DNA from: Bacteroidota bacterium | GTDB lineage: Bacteria; Bacteroidota; Bacteroidia; M30B66 | NCBI GenBank assembly: GCA_947497195.1 | Contig: CANMGM010000102.1 | Location: 1 to 7,916, forward strand | DNA: 7,916 nucleotides | Reading direction: 5' to 3' | In this document: positions 5,890 to 7,916 of the stretch, piece after piece | Layout of the letters: each line of letters begins with the position of its first letter | How positions within the stretch are numbered: the stretch's first letter is position 1 | Notes under the pieces: model-generated | The model's database searches: none | Told to the model about the DNA's origin: nothing | The model's input: only the letters and a program-made list of their open reading frames with translations | Program-made: the position numbers and the translations under genes

Positions 5890-7247
5890 TAAGCCAAGGC
5901 TTCAATAATATCGTATTTGGTGATGATGTGCACTTTACCCAGCATATCGCGCACCAGAACTGCATCGTTATCGCGGTGAATCTCTTTGGAGATATCTTCG
6001 ATGCGGGCCGAGGCAGCAACAAATGGATAGGGTTTTTGCATCAGTGTTTCCACCGCCGCCTCGCGCAATGCCGGATTTTCGCAAATGCTAGCGTACAAAT
6101 GACTGTCGTTCAAACTGCCAACAATCTCATTGTTGCGCATCACCGGAAGCTGCGAAATGTCGTATTTCCGCATTTTCTCGAAAGCGCTTTGAACCGAGTC
6201 GGTGGCATCTACCATAACCAGACTTAAATGCTTGTGCCGTTCGATTAAGTCGATGGCACGTGGAGATTTTTCCTCGAGAAAGCCGCGTGCGCGCATCCAG
6301 TCATCGTTGAACATTTTTCCCAGATAACGCGTGCCATGGTCGTGAAAAATTACCACCACAACATCGCCTTCCTTAAATTGATTCTTCATTTGCAGCAAGC
6401 CTGCGAGAGCCGATCCGGCCGAGTTGCCTGCAAAAATTCCTTCTTCGCGCGGAATGCGGCGCGTCATCATGGCGGCATCCTTATCGGTTACTTTTTCAAA
6501 GTGGTCGATGATGTTAAAATCGACATTCGCCGGAAGAAAATCTTCGCCAATACCTTCGGTGATGTATGGATAAATTTCGTTTTTATCGAAGATGCCCGTT
6601 TCTTTGTATTTCTTAAAAACCGAACCATAAGTGTCGATTCCCAATATCTGAATATTCGGATTTTTCTCTTTTAAAAAGCGCCCTGTTCCGCAAATCGTGC
6701 CGCCGGTTCCGACACCTACCACTAGGTGCGTGATTTTACCGCCGGTTTGCTCCCAGATTTCTGGCCCGGTTTGTTCGTAATGTGCTTGCGAATTGCTGAG
6801 ATTATCGTACTGGTTGGGCTTCCATGCATTCGGAATTTCGCGCACCAAGCGTGAAGAAACGGAATAATACGAACTTGGATCTTCGGGATCAACATTCGTT
6901 GGACAAACAATCACTTCCGCACCAAACGCGCGTAGTGCATCTACTTTCTCTTTCGATTGTTTATCGGTAGTGGTAAAGATACATTTGTATCCCTTGATTA
7001 CAGCAGCAATGGCGAGCCCCATTCCGGTGTTTCCACTGGTTCCTTCGATTATTGTTCCACCGGGTTGTAAGCGACCATCGCGTTCGGCATCTTCAATCAT
7101 TTTCAGCGCCATCCGGTCTTTGATTGAATTGCCCGGATTTGTGGTTTCAATCTTGGCAAGCACAGTAGCGCTGATATCTTTGGTAATGCGGTTTAGTTTC
7201 ACCAAAGGTGTATTGCCGATGGTTTCGAGGATATTGCTGTAATACAT
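5889..7247 (-). CDS. Cystathionine beta-synthase / cysteine synthase-type PLP enzyme with C-terminal CBS-domain pair
   Basis: This 452-residue cytosolic fold-type II PLP enzyme condenses an activated serine or serine with homocysteine or sulfide, giving cystathionine or cysteine. The catalytic domain covers about 1-320: ETIGNTPLVKLN, NPGNSIKDR with presumed Schiff-base Lys43, EGTSGNTG (68-75, substrate carboxylate loop), phosphate loop GVGTGGT (178-184) and GIFAGNSAGSA (270-280). A Bateman module of two CBS repeats follows (about 335-393 and 398-452), as in eukaryotic CBS, where it binds S-adenosylmethionine; ligand here is unknown. The N-terminal haem domain of animal CBS is absent. Sequence alone does not separate cystathionine beta-synthase from O-acetylserine sulfhydrylase with certainty; the CBS pair favours the former, so no gene symbol is given. 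The ATG at 7247 is right because MYYSNILETIGNTP is the usual family start. A canonical TAnnTTTG box lies 4 nt upstream, and the stop overlaps the next gene by one base. Confidence 0.92.
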   Translation of the reverse strand: MYYSNILETIGNTPLVKLNRITKDISATVLAKIETTNPGNSIKDRMALKMIEDAERDGRLQPGGTIIEGTSGNTGMGLAIAAVIKGYKCIFTTTDKQSKEKVDALRAFGAEVIVCPTNVDPEDPSSYYSVSSRLVREIPNAWKPNQYDNLSNSQAHYEQTGPEIWEQTGGKITHLVVGVGTGGTICGTGRFLKEKNPNIQILGIDTYGSVFKKYKETGIFDKNEIYPYITEGIGEDFLPANVDFNIIDHFEKVTDKDAAMMTRRIPREEGIFAGNSAGSALAGLLQMKNQFKEGDVVVVIFHDHGTRYLGKMFNDDWMRARGFLEEKSPRAIDLIERHKHLSLVMVDATDSVQSAFEKMRKYDISQLPVMRNNEIVGSLNDSHLYASICENPALREAAVETLMQKPYPFVAASARIEDISKEIHRDNDAVLVRDMLGKVHIITKYDIIEALA

Positions 7248-7251
7248 GCTG

Positions 7252-7281
7252 CAAAGGTAGTTATTCGGCCGATTGAAACAT
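7252..7281 (-). promoter_or_regulatory. Bacteroidota-type promoter before the CBS-type gene
   Basis: On the minus strand TACCTTTG (7259-7252) is a full match to the TAnnTTTG -7 consensus and is followed by C, as in many Bacteroidota promoters. Exactly 19 nt upstream is ATG (7281-7279), a two-of-three match to the TTG -33 element. The -33 part lies within the last codons of the plsC-like gene. The -7 box ends 4 nt before the start codon at 7247, so the transcript would have almost no 5' leader. It would drive the CBS-type, binding-protein and patatin genes independently of the acyltransferase. Confidence 0.6.
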
Positions 7282-7916
7282 CGGGTCCTGCGTTTTGATT
7301 TCGGTGTACATGTCGCTAAATATTCGCGCCTTTAATTCGGGTAAATCATCTTTTGTTAAGCTTTTCGTTTCATAAGGACCTAGGTAATGAATGTCTATTT
7401 TTCCTGGCCGCACACTGTATCCGCTCGATGGCGTAACCGAACGCGCACCGATTGTGCACATGGCAACAATCGGAAAGCCGCTCTCAATGCCAAAACGGAA
7501 CGCGCCATCAAAAAATTCGTTGACGGGTTTTGTTCCTTTATTTCGTGTTCCTTCCGGAAAGATAAAAATACTTTTACCCTCCTGAAGTGTCTCGAGCATA
7601 GCACGCGAGCTGCGTTCGCGCGATTCTTTGCTGCTTCGGTCTACCATTACGCAAACAGTAGTGAAAAGAAAGCCAAGCAAAGGCATCTTCTTGAGCTGTA
7701 CTTTTGCAAGTGGCTTTATGCTTGTGGGCATTGAATAAGCTCCCAAAAACATATCGAGGTTTGAACCATGGTTACAAACAACGATACAAGGCAAGTTTTT
7801 ATAAAGCTTCGCACGATTTTTTATGTGAATTCGAATGCCCGCTGCTGTAAAAAAGAAAGCCGACCAAAATTTGTAAATCGCCATGGTTGGATTATGCGCT
7901 TTTTTGCCGAGAATAA
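7261..7916 (-). CDS. plsC: 1-acyl-sn-glycerol-3-phosphate acyltransferase, 5' end beyond the window
   Basis: PlsC moves an acyl chain onto lysophosphatidic acid to make phosphatidic acid at the inner membrane, the second acylation in phospholipid synthesis. Counting from the first in-window Met (7884, 207 residues), block I NHGSNLD (38-44) has the catalytic His39 and Asp44; block II includes VDRSS (81-85); block III is FPEGTR (109-114), binding the phosphate; block IV lies near PIVAMCTIGAR (138-148). The ATG at 7884 is probably not the true start: the frame stays open to the edge, giving ten more residues (ILGKKAHNPT) that continue the usual lead-in of this family to the FWSAFFF..GI segment, and homologues normally have an N-terminal membrane helix some 30-40 residues further upstream. 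It is therefore marked as partial at its 5' end. It is upstream of, and 13 nt from, the CBS-type gene. The symbol rests on family membership; related acyltransferases such as ornithine-lipid OlsA share these blocks. Confidence 0.88.
   Translation of the reverse strand, partial: ILGKKAHNPTMAIYKFWSAFFFTAAGIRIHIKNRAKLYKNLPCIVVCNHGSNLDMFLGAYSMPTSIKPLAKVQLKKMPLLGFLFTTVCVMVDRSSKESRERSSRAMLETLQEGKSIFIFPEGTRNKGTKPVNEFFDGAFRFGIESGFPIVAMCTIGARSVTPSSGYSVRPGKIDIHYLGPYETKSLTKDDLPELKARIFSDMYTEIKTQDPMFQSAE

Noticed and set aside
5883..6674. Plus-strand open frames of 114 and 112 codons opposite the CBS-type gene
   Set aside because: They overlap a well-supported gene in antisense, have no family motifs, and read like frame shadows.
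7387..7734. Plus-strand 115-codon open frame opposite plsC
   Set aside because: The catalytic blocks of PlsC explain the opposite strand fully; this frame has no promoter or domain support.
1..7916. CRISPR array, tRNA, IS ends, toxin-antitoxin or defence genes
   Set aside because: No regularly spaced repeats, cloverleaf-like sequences, transposase frames or matching protein motifs were seen.

Overview
The window is a compact stretch of a bacterial chromosome, most likely from the Bacteroidota. Four things point there: promoter -7 boxes of the TAnnTTTG type, no recognisable Shine-Dalgarno sequences, Bacteroidota-type members of each gene family, and a long-form urocanate hydratase. The genus cannot be fixed. 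GC content looks moderate (about mid-40s percent by eye). Almost every base is coding: the only gaps are 56 bp (1868-1923) and 13 bp (7248-7260). No stretch over 300 bases lacks a gene. I saw no tRNA, rRNA, CRISPR array, IS element or prophage gene.

Left part (1-1867, minus strand): a two-gene unit. A 63-residue Cys-rich protein (DUF5522-like) is followed, with an ATGA stop/start overlap, by urocanate hydratase (hutU), the second enzyme of histidine degradation. hutU runs off the left edge and lacks about its last 100 residues. Its reading frame is open from its ATG to the edge, so position 1 lies inside the gene.

Centre (1868-2790): a short divergent promoter region, then one plus-strand gene for a PLP enzyme of the ACC deaminase / D-cysteine desulfhydrase family. 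Its TAA overlaps head-on with the TAA of the next gene, sharing TTAA.

Right part (2787-7916, minus strand): a tightly packed row, in transcription order. First is a lysophosphatidic-acid acyltransferase (plsC-like, 5' end beyond the right edge). After a 13-nt gap holding a TAnnTTTG promoter comes a cystathionine beta-synthase / cysteine synthase-type PLP enzyme with a C-terminal CBS-domain pair. A BtuF-like helical-backbone substrate-binding protein without a signal peptide follows (TAATG, 1-bp overlap). Last is a secreted patatin fused to a POTRA segment and an outer-membrane beta-barrel (17-bp overlap).

Together the genes are housekeeping and accessory metabolism: histidine degradation, sulfur/amino-acid PLP chemistry and phospholipid synthesis or remodelling. 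I do not see a clear undescribed system. The points most worth checking are the small CX3CX2C protein coupled to hutU, the cytosolic-looking orphan binding protein coupled to the CBS enzyme, and two genes whose -7 box lies exactly 4 nt before the ATG, which suggests leaderless mRNAs.
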